Of a stretch of 64,000 nucleotides of DNA, positions 30,653 through 37,245 are shown in pieces. A program made the translations under genes and the position numbers. The number at the start of each line of letters is the position of its first letter. The stretch's first letter is position 1. This DNA comes from Bradyrhizobium sp. WSM1743 (lineage in GTDB: Bacteria > Pseudomonadota > Alphaproteobacteria > Rhizobiales > Xanthobacteraceae): positions 1-64,000 of the forward strand of contig NZ_AXAZ01000001.1 in assembly GCF_000473065.1 (NCBI RefSeq), written 5' to 3'. Under the pieces are notes generated by a model, which was not told the DNA's origin, searched no databases, and saw only the letters and a program-made list of their open reading frames with translations.

Positions 30653-30752
30653 ATCTGCGTGTGAGACCGCTCACGGAAGGCAAGCAACTGATTTGGGATC
30701 ATCCGGGAACCGTCGATCGCGTGGATTTCCAGTTTCAGAGGAGGTTTTGGCG

Positions 30753-30884
30753 ATGGCTCCACGTCTGGCTCTTCTTTCCCTCATTCTCGCCTTTGGCGTC
30801 TCGGTCGCGTTCGCGACGGTGACGACGGTGCGGCAGGTGCATCTCGAGAACGCATCTGCTGCCGGCCACGCCGCGCGCAGTTAG
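30753..30884 (+). CDS. 43-residue membrane or secreted peptide
   Basis: The ATG at 30753 is preceded by a perfect GAGGAGG eight bases upstream. The peptide MAPRLALLSLILAFGVSVAF continues ATVTTVRQVHLENAS, so it has one hydrophobic helix followed by a short polar part. It could be a tail-anchored or secreted small protein. The strong ribosome site is the best evidence. Function unknown. Confidence 0.55.
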   Translation: MAPRLALLSLILAFGVSVAFATVTTVRQVHLENASAAGHAARS

Positions 30885-30892
30885 CCTGTATC

Positions 30893-30917
30893 GGAACATT
30901 CGACGCCGCAGTGCGTA
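30893..30917 (+). promoter_or_regulatory. EcfG-like promoter before the disordered protein
   Basis: GGAAC-N16-CGTA differs from the EcfG consensus only at the last base. It lies 36 bases before the ATG at 30954. Confidence 0.4.
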
Positions 30918-30953
30918 AGCGCTCTGAGACACCAGGAGAAGCGAGAGTTCATC

Positions 30954-31157
30954 ATGGCCCATTCCGACCATGGCATCGTCAAGGACAAGCGTGCGGAGGA
31001 GCAGCCGCGCGACAAGCAGCGTGCACAGTCCGTGCACAAGACGGATTCGAAGGGCTCGACCTCGCGTGAAGCGACGCGCGATCCCAAGCTGAACGACGAT
31101 AGCAAGACGCCAGGATCCGGCGTGATGCCGGACGGCTCGAGCGACGCGACAGGCTAG
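30954..31157 (+). CDS. Small disordered hydrophilic protein
   Basis: A 67-residue protein almost without hydrophobic residues (MAHSDHGIVKDKRAEEQPRD, HKTDSKGSTSREATRDPKLN, DGSSDATG). Composition is like that of hydrophilin or LEA-type stress proteins. AGGAGAAGCGAGAG lies before the ATG. An EcfG-like promoter lies upstream and a 12-base-arm hairpin follows. Function is inferred only from composition. Confidence 0.65.
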   Translation: MAHSDHGIVKDKRAEEQPRDKQRAQSVHKTDSKGSTSREATRDPKLNDDSKTPGSGVMPDGSSDATG

Positions 31158-31195
31158 TTCTCACGAGGAACGAATTTCCGCGGGAAGAGTCGACG

Positions 31196-31238
31196 GATTG
31201 CTTCCGGTTGTCATGCCCCCGGTGCGCCGGAAGCAATC
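31196..31238. terminator. Inverted repeat between convergent genes
   Basis: GATTGCTTCCGG (31196-31207) and CCGGAAGCAATC (31227-31238) are perfect 12-base reverse complements around 19 bases. It lies between the ends of the disordered-protein gene and the ribbon-helix-helix gene, as expected for a two-way terminator, although no T-tract follows. Confidence 0.5.
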
Positions 31239-31293
31239 TCCAAGGACGGTCCTGGCACTCCCGTGCCGGGGCCGTTTGCTTATGGAAGGGACT

Positions 31294-31542
31294 TCAGCCG
31301 CCGCTGCCGCTATCCGGATCCCCCTGAGTATGTCCGTCAGGCCCGCGGCCGAACACGCCGAAGCTGCTCGACTTCACGCCGGCAGTGGCATCGACGCCCA
31401 CGGCGGCCAGTCCGAACTTGAGGAGTTCGCGGACCGCGGCCGCCCGCGTCGGCATGCGGTGTTTGAACCGGAAATCGTCAATGGCGGCCAACTCTTCCGG
31501 CGAGAGCATGACCTGAAGGCGCTCGGCGCGAAGGTCGTTCAT
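31294..31542 (-). CDS. Ribbon-helix-helix DNA-binding protein
   Basis: An 82-residue protein. Residues 1-45 (LRAERLQVMLSPEELAAIDD, FRFKHRMPTRAAAVRELLKF) fit the ribbon-helix-helix fold of the CopG/Arc type: a beta strand and two helices with the conserved hydrophobic and R-x-x-A-V-R-E-L-L pattern. The C-terminal part is Ser/Gly rich and probably disordered. The ATG at 31542 is preferred to a GTG at 31551. A perfect EcfG promoter lies 39 bases upstream. It may be a stress-induced transcription regulator; no toxin partner is adjacent. Confidence 0.75.
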   Translation of the reverse strand: MNDLRAERLQVMLSPEELAAIDDFRFKHRMPTRAAAVRELLKFGLAAVGVDATAGVKSSSFGVFGRGPDGHTQGDPDSGSGG

Positions 31543-31580
31543 GGCGATCACGCAAATTGAGTAGGTTGAGTGGTTTACTC

Positions 31581-31605
31581 AACGAACCAACTTGGAGGGA
31601 GTTCC
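31581..31605 (-). promoter_or_regulatory. EcfG promoter (perfect) for the ribbon-helix-helix gene
   Basis: The minus strand reads GGAAC, 16 bases, CGTT, an exact match. It lies 39 bases before the ATG at 31542. Confidence 0.7.
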
Positions 31606-31715
31606 TCCGGAGTCGACAAAGTCTCCAAATGAGTAGAAATATCTAATAGAATCAATAAGTTATTTTTGAAACCGTATCCTGCCATGGCGCATTCTTTTCG
31701 AAAGGGAGAGAGGCC

Positions 31716-31883
31716 ATGACGGATGAAGTCAGGTTACCTCGCAAGCTTTCCGAAGAGCCCGAAGGGCCTGAGCCGGTGCGGCCAAGTCACCAGAAGGTCA
31801 TCGATCAGGTCGAGCGCTGGGCCAACAGCCCCGGCCTCCAGCCGCCGCAATCGCAGACTTCGACCGGGGCGAAAGCGAGCTAA
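31716..31883 (+). CDS. 55-residue hydrophilic hypothetical protein
   Basis: The ATG at 31716 follows AAAGGGAGAGAGGCC, a strong ribosome site. The product begins MTDEVRLPRKLSEEPEGPEP and contains SHQKVIDQVERWANSPG and a Gln/Ser tail. It is small, acidic to neutral and probably partly disordered. Its TAA overlaps the TAG of the convergent membrane-protein gene by two bases. The upstream sequence is AT-rich (CTAATAGAATCAATAAG), unlike the surroundings, and probably holds its promoter. Function unknown. Confidence 0.65.
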   Translation: MTDEVRLPRKLSEEPEGPEPVRPSHQKVIDQVERWANSPGLQPPQSQTSTGAKAS

Positions 31884-32356
31884 GGCTTCACGAAGCGAGA
31901 GCCCGTTGAATGGGCTGATCGGCGCGATTTGTGTCTGACAATGCGAAGCTTGCGCCTCAGCCACCAGGCCGACACGGAAACGATCGCCCAGGCAGTCAAC
32001 GCGGCGATGAAAGCGAATGCGATGCTTGTCCCGACGGTGGCATGGAAGACGGCGGCGAACGCCGCGAGGCCGATGCTGCCGAGTGCCGCACCTGCGGCAT
32101 CGAGCGCCGCAGCCTTCTGTCCGCGACGCCGCCCGCTCACGCCGGCCTTCTCCTTGGCGTGACGCTCGTGGCTTTCGATCAACGTCGCGCTGGCGCAGAA
32201 GATGGCTGGAAGTGCAAGGAAGAGCCCGCCGACAGAAACGCCGAATTGCGAGCCGATGATTCCGGCGAGCACCGTCGCGCAGCCGCCGAGCACGAAGCGA
32301 ATGGCGTATTCGTACCATCGCGTCTCTTTCAGCGCCGATGACGATAGCTCCAGCAT
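31880..32356 (-). CDS. DUF3147-like membrane protein, second of an overlapping pair
   Basis: A 158-residue inner-membrane protein. The segment YEYAIRFVLGGCATVLAGII followed by GLFLALPAIFCAS parallels the YLVRFVAGGLIVSIFAIF and GLLGAAPSVALA segments of the gene just upstream, so the two are paralogous DUF3147-like proteins. A basic loop (RRRGQKAAA) and two further helices follow. Its ATG shares one base with the TGA of the preceding gene, so the pair is translationally coupled and may form a heteromer. Function unknown. Confidence 0.7.
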   Translation of the reverse strand: MLELSSSALKETRWYEYAIRFVLGGCATVLAGIIGSQFGVSVGGLFLALPAIFCASATLIESHERHAKEKAGVSGRRRGQKAAALDAAGAALGSIGLAAFAAVFHATVGTSIAFAFIAALTAWAIVSVSAWWLRRKLRIVRHKSRRSAHSTGSRFVKP

Positions 32357-32703
32357 CAGGCGGCACCTCCCAAACCGGCGAGCAGACCGAAGGCGACCAC
32401 GAGCCATACGGCGAAGGCGAGGATCGTGGCGGCGAGCGCGCCGAGACGGAACCTCATCAGGAGGTGGCAGACGGCGAGGCTGTAGCAGGCGAGCGCGATG
32501 GCGCCATAGATCATCGTCCAGCTCTCGGCCGCAGCATATTGCGAACCGTGCTGGACCACGGCGATGCCGAGGGTGGCCAGCGCGACCGACGGTGCCGCGC
32601 CGAGCAGTCCGGCAAAGCTCTTTGGCCGCAGCATGTCACCGAAGATTGCGAAGATGGATACGATCAGGCCGCCGGCGACAAAGCGCACGAGATATTCCGT
32701 CAT
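32356..32703 (-). CDS. DUF3147-like membrane protein, first of an overlapping pair
   Basis: A 115-residue protein with four hydrophobic helices (TEYLVRFVAGGLIVSIFAIF, SVALATLGIAVV, MIYGAIALACYSLAVC, LGALAATILAFAVWLVV). Length and layout fit DUF3147. Its start overlaps the stop of the PAP2 phosphatase gene by 4 bases, and its stop overlaps the next start, making a tight three-gene operon. The operon may act on membrane lipids, judging from the PAP2 enzyme; this is inference. Confidence 0.7.
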   Translation of the reverse strand: MTEYLVRFVAGGLIVSIFAIFGDMLRPKSFAGLLGAAPSVALATLGIAVVQHGSQYAAAESWTMIYGAIALACYSLAVCHLLMRFRLGALAATILAFAVWLVVAFGLLAGLGGAA

Positions 32704-33287
32704 GGCCGTACCCGCGAGGCTTCGCGCCGCTGCTGCCGTGACTTCGCCAGCGTGAACGGCCTGAACAGTCGCTCGACGACGATGCCGAGTATGAAGCCTG
32801 CCACCACGTCGCTGGTCCAGTGTGCGAGCAGCGCCACGCGCGTCAACGACAGCGCTACGGCCAGCGAGCGCGCCAAGCGGCGCGAGGCCGGCGGCAACAG
32901 GCTAGCGGCCGAGGCAAGGGCGCCCATGTGCACAGCGTGACCTGAGGGAAACGCGTCGCGGGAACGCCCCGAATAAGGAACGCCGTGCCAGTGGCCGCTA
33001 ACCGTCAGCCGGTCCGGCCTGGTCTGATCGAACAAGGATTTCAAGACATGCGGCAATACGGCCGTCACCAGCGAGACCATCAGGACGTGATCGGCAACAG
33101 GACGCTGCTGCGGATGCCGGAGACGAGTGTAGAGCCATCCCGCTGCAGCGAGCGCGACCAGCACGTGCTCGTCGGCGCCCCAGGTCATTGCTTGGGCGGC
33201 GCGCTCGAGGCCTGAATTGGTGTTCTGTGCGATCTCGTTCGCGATCGCCGCATCGATCCGGGTGGGTTTGACTGTTACGAGCGCCAT
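32700..33287 (-). CDS. PAP2-superfamily phosphatase, membrane-bound
   Basis: A 195-residue integral membrane phosphatase. The three PAP2 motifs are present: KSLFDQTRP, PSGHAVH and RVALLAHWTSD, with the catalytic histidines. Such enzymes remove phosphate from phosphatidic acid, undecaprenyl or sphingoid lipid phosphates on the outer face of the membrane. First gene of the operon with the two DUF3147-like genes, all overlapping. The region before it holds an SDR remnant. The real substrate is not known. Confidence 0.88.
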   Translation of the reverse strand: MALVTVKPTRIDAAIANEIAQNTNSGLERAAQAMTWGADEHVLVALAAAGWLYTRLRHPQQRPVADHVLMVSLVTAVLPHVLKSLFDQTRPDRLTVSGHWHGVPYSGRSRDAFPSGHAVHMGALASAASLLPPASRRLARSLAVALSLTRVALLAHWTSDVVAGFILGIVVERLFRPFTLAKSRQQRREASRVRP

Positions 33288-33387
33288 CGGTCCGCCGGCG
33301 AGATTTCCTCCATGACAGTTTTGTAAAGCCCGGAGACAACGAAGGTTCCTGAGTGCCAGCCGCGGGCATCAGCCCGCCGCGCCGCGA

Positions 33388-33571
33388 CTAGGGCTGCCCG
33401 GATCCCCCGGCGGAGCCATAGATCTGGCCCGTTGCATAGCTTGCGTCGGCGGCGGCAAGCTGCAAGTAGATCGAGGCGAGCTCGACAGGCTGACCAGGAC
33501 GGCCGAGCAGCGTCATCCGCGGCGCGGACGACGTGCCGGCGGGATATTGAGGTCTTGTCCTGCTGCGTCAT
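33388..33571 (-). pseudogene. SDR oxidoreductase remnant (YghA-like), internally deleted and frameshifted
   Basis: The minus strand from 33571 starts MTQQDK, like the N-terminus of YghA-type short-chain dehydrogenases. After a frame change it reads QYPAGTSSAPRMTLLGRPGQ, then PVELASIYLQLAAADASYAT and GQIYGSAGGSGQP to a TAG at 33388. This is the C-terminal end of the same family (RPGQP-x-E-LA, SY-x-TGQ). About 220 residues including the whole Rossmann fold and catalytic YxxxK are missing. It is a decayed gene and not the 98-residue open frame that covers it. Confidence 0.7.
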
Positions 33572-33633
33572 GATGCTCTCCGCGATATTGAGATCTCAAC
33601 ACGCGGAGACTGGCATCGTTGCTCGGACGCGAA

Positions 33634-33656
33634 GGACGCCGGCCAGGCCGGCGTCC
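33634..33656 (-). terminator. Hairpin after the DUF4142 gene
   Basis: GGACGCCGGCC and GGCCGGCGTCC form a perfect 11-base inverted repeat with a 1-base centre, 24 bases after the stop of the DUF4142 gene. There is only a short TTC after it on that strand. Confidence 0.5.
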
Positions 33657-33679
33657 TCGTTGGATATCGACTGAGGAGC

Positions 33680-34231
33680 CTATTTGGACTGACCGACGCT
33701 CGGCGCCTTGCCGAGCTCCTTGGCCATGTCGAGATGGTGCTTGAGCGCTGGCAGGGTCTTGCCGGCCCAATCCTTCAGCGCAACATTGTCGCCGCCCTTG
33801 GCGTAGCGCTCGAATAACGACACGGCGTCCTCATGGGCGCTGACCTGGTAGGAATTGTAGTCCGAGCTGAAATCCTTGCCCGTCGCGCTCTTCAGCTTGT
33901 TGAGCTTGCTCTGGTGCGAGCTGTCCAGTGCCGTTGGCAGCGTCGCCTGTACCTTGCCATCGCCGACGAGGCCCTTCAGTTCGGTGCTGGTCTTGGTGTG
34001 ATCAGTCACCATCTGCTGCGCGAAGCTCTTTTCCTGGGCGTTGCCCTTTTGCTCCGCGAGCTTGCTCGACTCGATCTCGAACATGTCGCTGATGGCGACC
34101 TCCTTGACGAAGTCGGCCGTAGCAGGCGCGACGCCCAGCGCCGAGTTGACGCCGGTCTTCTCGCCCAGCGACTGGGCAAGCGCGGGGCCTGCGAAAAGCA
34201 CGCAGGCCAGGGCGACGATGGTACGTTTCAT
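33680..34231 (-). CDS. DUF4142 periplasmic protein
   Basis: A 183-residue protein with a signal peptide (MKRTIVALACVLFAGPALAQ). The mature part is a ferritin-like helical domain: ADFVKEVAISDMFEIESSKL, FAQQMVTDHTKTSTELKG, DKDFSSDYNSYQ-type helix and HEDAVSLFERYAKGGDN, ALKHHLDMAKEL. These are the DUF4142 landmarks. The start at 34231 is set by the signal peptide and the GGAGGGACC before it. An EcfG-like promoter (last base of four variant) lies 53 bases upstream. A divergent relative is at 29848. Function is not established. Confidence 0.88.
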   Translation of the reverse strand: MKRTIVALACVLFAGPALAQSLGEKTGVNSALGVAPATADFVKEVAISDMFEIESSKLAEQKGNAQEKSFAQQMVTDHTKTSTELKGLVGDGKVQATLPTALDSSHQSKLNKLKSATGKDFSSDYNSYQVSAHEDAVSLFERYAKGGDNVALKDWAGKTLPALKHHLDMAKELGKAPSVGQSK

Positions 34232-34283
34232 GGTCCGGTCCCTCCGGGTGGGGCGCAGCTTCCTGCCGCGCGTTGCGCCGATC

Positions 34284-34308
34284 AACACGCCGCCGCGGCC
34301 GACGTTCC
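34284..34308 (-). promoter_or_regulatory. EcfG-like promoter for the DUF4142 gene
   Basis: The minus strand reads GGAAC-N16-TGTT, one base from the CGTT consensus, 53 bases before the ATG. Confidence 0.5.
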
Positions 34309-34314
34309 TAACGG

Positions 34315-34542
34315 TCAATCCGTGGGATTCCGGCCGGTCCGCGGATTGATGGGATCAGTCGGCTTGCGTCGAAGCCGCTCGGGCAGAAACGGCTCGGCCG
34401 GCGTAGCGGTTGCGTCGGCCCGTACGTCGGCATGACGCTGCGCCCGCTCATGCGGCGTTCGGTTGTCGTTGAAATGCCACTTCACGTCGACGCCGTCGAC
34501 GGGGTCGTTGACGCCGTGCTGGATATCGCGGAAGTCACTCAT
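34315..34542 (-). CDS. Small hydrophilic protein downstream of the TPP enzyme
   Basis: A 75-residue, charged protein (MSDFRDIQHGVNDPVDGVDV, WHFNDNRTPHERAQRHADVR, then LPERLRRKPTDPINP). It starts 8 bases after the TPP enzyme stop with TGAGGTAAACC as ribosome site, so it is very likely in the same transcript. No domain recognised. Probably a conserved hypothetical of stress regulons. Confidence 0.55.
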   Translation of the reverse strand: MSDFRDIQHGVNDPVDGVDVKWHFNDNRTPHERAQRHADVRADATATPAEPFLPERLRRKPTDPINPRTGRNPTD

Positions 34543-34550
34543 GGTTTACC

Positions 34551-36338
34551 TCATTGCTTTCCGGGCAGGATCGATTCGAGCATCTGCCGCGCTGCTCCCT
34601 TGATCATCCCGCTTTCGTTCGGATCGCCCTTCATCAGGGCGAGTGAGAAATTCTTCGCCTGCTGGAGCGTGATATGCGGCGGCAGCGGCGGCACCTCGGG
34701 ATCGGTTTTCACTTCCAGCACCACGGGCATCTCGCTCGCCAGCGCTTGCTCCCAGGCCGAGCCGAGCAGCTGTGGGCTGTCGACGAAGATGCCGCGCAAG
34801 CCGATCAGCTCGGCGAAACGCGAATAGGAGACGTCGGGAATGCGTTGGGACGCCTCGAATTTGGGATCACCGTTGATGATGCGCTGCTCCCAAGTCACCT
34901 GGTTGAGATCCTCGTTGTTAAAGACGCAGACGATGAATCGCGGGTCGTTCCAGTCGCGCCAATACTTCGCAGCGGTGATCAGCTCGGCCATGTTGTTCAT
35001 CTGCATGGCGCCGTCGCCGACGAGTGCAATCACGGGACGATCCGGATGGGCGTATTTGGCCGCAAGCGCGTAAGGTACCGCAGCGCCCATTGAGGCGAGG
35101 CCGCCGGAGAGCGAGGCCGTCATGCCACGCCGCATCTTGAGGTCCCGCGCGAACCAATTGGCACAGGAGCCGGAATCGCTGGTGATGATGGCGCGATCGG
35201 GTAGGCGGGGGGACAATTCCCAGGCGACGAGCTGTGGATTGACTGGCGCCGCGGGCTGATGCGCGCGGTCATCCAACGTCTTCCACCATCTCGCAACGTC
35301 GTCTTCGATAGCCCTGCGCCAGGCGTCGTTGGCTTTGGGCTGGAGTCGCGGCAACAATGCGCGCAGCGTCTCGGCGGCGTCTCCGACGAGGCCGACCTCC
35401 ATGGGAAAGCGGATCGACATCATGCTGGCATCGATGTCGATCTGCACGCCGCGCGCCGCTCCTTCCTTCGGCAGGAATTCGGCATAGGGAAAGGCCGAGC
35501 CCACCATCAGCAGCGTGTCGCATTCCATCATCATGTTGTAGCTGGGTTCGGTGCCGAGCAGGCCGATGGAGCCGGTGACCCATGGCAGGTCGTCGGGCAG
35601 CGCGGCCTTGCCGAGCAGTGCCTTGGCGCAGCCGGCCGATAGCCGGTCGGCGACCGCGATGACTTCGTCGGTCGCGTGAAGCGCGCCCGCGCCGACGAGC
35701 ATCGCGACCTTCTTGCCGGCGTTGAGCACCTCCGCGGCGCGGTCGAGATCCGCCTCATGCGGCATGATGCTGGGTGCGCTATAGCCGATCCCTGAATGCA
35801 GCGTGCCATGTGCGCGGGGCGGATTCTCGTAAGGCTCTTCCTGCAGGTCGTTGGGCAGGATGATCACGGTCGGGGTCCGCCGCGCCAGCGAAATCCGCAC
35901 CGCACGATCGATCAAGTGTCGCACTTGCGCAGGCGAGGATGCCTGCATGACGTAGGCGCCGGCGACGTCCTTGAACATCGAGAGAAGATCGAGTTCCTGC
36001 TGATAGTGTCCGCCGAGGGCGTTGCGCGACTGCTGGCCGACAATCGCCAGCACCGGCTGGTGATCGAGCAGCGCATCGTAGAGCCCGGTGACGAGATGCG
36101 AGGCGCCGGGGCCAGAGGTCGCAATGCAGACGCCGAGCTCGCCCGAGAACTTTGCGTAAGCGGTTGCCATGAATGCCGCCATCTCCTCGTGCCGCGCCTG
36201 CACGAACGCGATCCTGCCTTCGGCCCGGTTCATTGCACCGAACACGCCGTTGATGCCGTCGCCGGGATAGCCAAAGATGTGGCGCACGCCCCATTGATGC
36301 AGACGCTGGACGATGAAGTCGGAGACGGTCTGGGACAT
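34551..36338 (-). CDS. Thiamine-diphosphate enzyme, pyruvate oxidase/acetolactate synthase-like
   Basis: A 595-residue ThDP-dependent enzyme with the usual three domains. The N-terminal FGYPGDGINGVFGAM and catalytic glutamate in QARHEEMAAFMATAYAK, the central FAD/ADP-type domain (KKVAMLVGAGAL), and the C-terminal ThDP motif GDGAMQMNNMAELITAAKYW with FNNEDLNQVTWE are intact. It most resembles PoxB-type pyruvate oxidases or related ThDP proteins and not the biosynthetic acetolactate synthase; no regulatory subunit gene is near. An EcfG-type promoter lies 42 bases upstream, so it is probably stress-induced. The substrate is inferred to be a 2-oxo acid. Confidence 0.88.
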   Translation of the reverse strand: MSQTVSDFIVQRLHQWGVRHIFGYPGDGINGVFGAMNRAEGRIAFVQARHEEMAAFMATAYAKFSGELGVCIATSGPGASHLVTGLYDALLDHQPVLAIVGQQSRNALGGHYQQELDLLSMFKDVAGAYVMQASSPAQVRHLIDRAVRISLARRTPTVIILPNDLQEEPYENPPRAHGTLHSGIGYSAPSIMPHEADLDRAAEVLNAGKKVAMLVGAGALHATDEVIAVADRLSAGCAKALLGKAALPDDLPWVTGSIGLLGTEPSYNMMMECDTLLMVGSAFPYAEFLPKEGAARGVQIDIDASMMSIRFPMEVGLVGDAAETLRALLPRLQPKANDAWRRAIEDDVARWWKTLDDRAHQPAAPVNPQLVAWELSPRLPDRAIITSDSGSCANWFARDLKMRRGMTASLSGGLASMGAAVPYALAAKYAHPDRPVIALVGDGAMQMNNMAELITAAKYWRDWNDPRFIVCVFNNEDLNQVTWEQRIINGDPKFEASQRIPDVSYSRFAELIGLRGIFVDSPQLLGSAWEQALASEMPVVLEVKTDPEVPPLPPHITLQQAKNFSLALMKGDPNESGMIKGAARQMLESILPGKQ

Positions 36339-36379
36339 TTGCGCGTGGCCCTTGCTTGGCAGGTGTATGAAACCCAGAG

Positions 36380-36404
36380 AACCGCTCGTCTCGTGCGATG
36401 TTCC
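36380..36404 (-). promoter_or_regulatory. EcfG-type promoter for the TPP enzyme
   Basis: The minus strand reads GGAAC-N16-GGTT, 42 bases before the ATG at 36338. A second EcfG-type site on the plus strand lies 25 bases away. Confidence 0.6.
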
Positions 36405-36428
36405 TGACCCGCTTGGGGAACATGCACC

Positions 36429-36453
36429 GGAACGATCGCGTGCCTATCCGGTT
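36429..36453 (+). promoter_or_regulatory. EcfG-type promoter for the PRC-barrel gene
   Basis: GGAAC-N16-GGTT lies 32 bases before the ATG at 36486, back to back with the minus-strand EcfG-type site for the TPP enzyme. Confidence 0.6.
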
Positions 36454-36485
36454 GGTTTTGCACGAGGTTGAGTGGAGAGTTTTCG

Positions 36486-36860
36486 ATGTTGAACCAAAAC
36501 GAACTGGGTCGCAGTGAGACGGGCCGTTTGATCGGCAGCGACAAGGTCGAGGGAACATCGGTTTATGGCGCCGATCGCAACCGGATCGGTTCGATCGAAC
36601 GCGTGATGATCGACAAGATCAGTGGCCAGGTGTCATACGCCGTGCTCGGCTTTGGTGGATTCTTGGGACTCGGCAACGACCACTACCCGTTGCCTTGGCA
36701 GTCGCTGAAATACGACACCGAGCTTGGCGGTTATGTCACCGGCATCACCACCAAGGAGTTGGAGGGTGCACCGAAATACGGCGCACGAAGCGATTGGAAC
36801 TGGAGTGACGACGCCGCGATGCGCGGCATCAACTCCTATTATGGTGTTCCCTTCGTTTGA
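36486..36860 (+). CDS. PRC-barrel domain protein
   Basis: A 124-residue soluble protein with one PRC-barrel (about residues 10-90): LIGSDKVEGTSVYGADRNRI, IERVMIDKISGQVSYAVLGF and YPLPWQSLKYDT. PRC-barrels occur in photosynthetic reaction-centre H subunits, in RimM and in many stress proteins; this free-standing type is common in EcfG regulons. GGAG precedes the ATG at 36486. It is followed after 22 bases by a 52-residue protein, probably in the same transcript. Confidence 0.88.
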   Translation: MLNQNELGRSETGRLIGSDKVEGTSVYGADRNRIGSIERVMIDKISGQVSYAVLGFGGFLGLGNDHYPLPWQSLKYDTELGGYVTGITTKELEGAPKYGARSDWNWSDDAAMRGINSYYGVPFV

Positions 36861-36882
36861 GATTTCCAGGAAAGGGAGATCG

Positions 36883-37041
36883 ATGAGCAAGGAACGGCCC
36901 AATGACGATCCCCGGCAGCAGAACGACTGGGGCTCGCACCGGCAGACGGACAAGCCCTGGAAGGGCAATCCTGAGAAGGAGCAGGCTTCGGACAAGGTGA
37001 AGCCCGACCTCGAGAAGTGGCACGAGACGAACACGCACTGA
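36883..37041 (+). CDS. 52-residue disordered hydrophilic protein
   Basis: Very polar (MSKERPNDDPRQQNDWGSHR, QTDKPWKGNPEKEQ, LEKWHETNTH), without hydrophobic core, and preceded by AAAGGGAG. It follows the PRC-barrel gene by 22 bases and probably shares its EcfG-type promoter. Composition is that of hydrophilin-like stress proteins; no known domain. Confidence 0.7.
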   Translation: MSKERPNDDPRQQNDWGSHRQTDKPWKGNPEKEQASDKVKPDLEKWHETNTH

Positions 37042-37135
37042 AGCTGCGCCCCATTGCAACCGATTGGGACAAACGCGGCATCAACGATGCCGCGCCGCCG
37101 TGCGATCACGAATGACAGCGCTGCTGTTGCAGGAC

Positions 37136-37160
37136 GGAACCATGCTCCGGCCCTGCGGTT
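37136..37160 (+). promoter_or_regulatory. EcfG-type promoter upstream of the HlyD-family gene
   Basis: GGAAC-N16-GGTT lies 85 bases before the GTG at 37246. Confidence 0.5.
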
Positions 37161-37245
37161 AGGCTCCCGGCGTGCAGGCCCGGCTCACCGGCTTGCGCCG
37201 GTATAATCCCGAGACGCCGGTTTAATCCCGAGAAAGGTGTCAGCC

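Noticed and set aside
33275..33571. A 98-codon open frame on the minus strand
   Set aside because: It runs in the wrong frame through the SDR remnant; after the first six residues the family similarity is in another frame.
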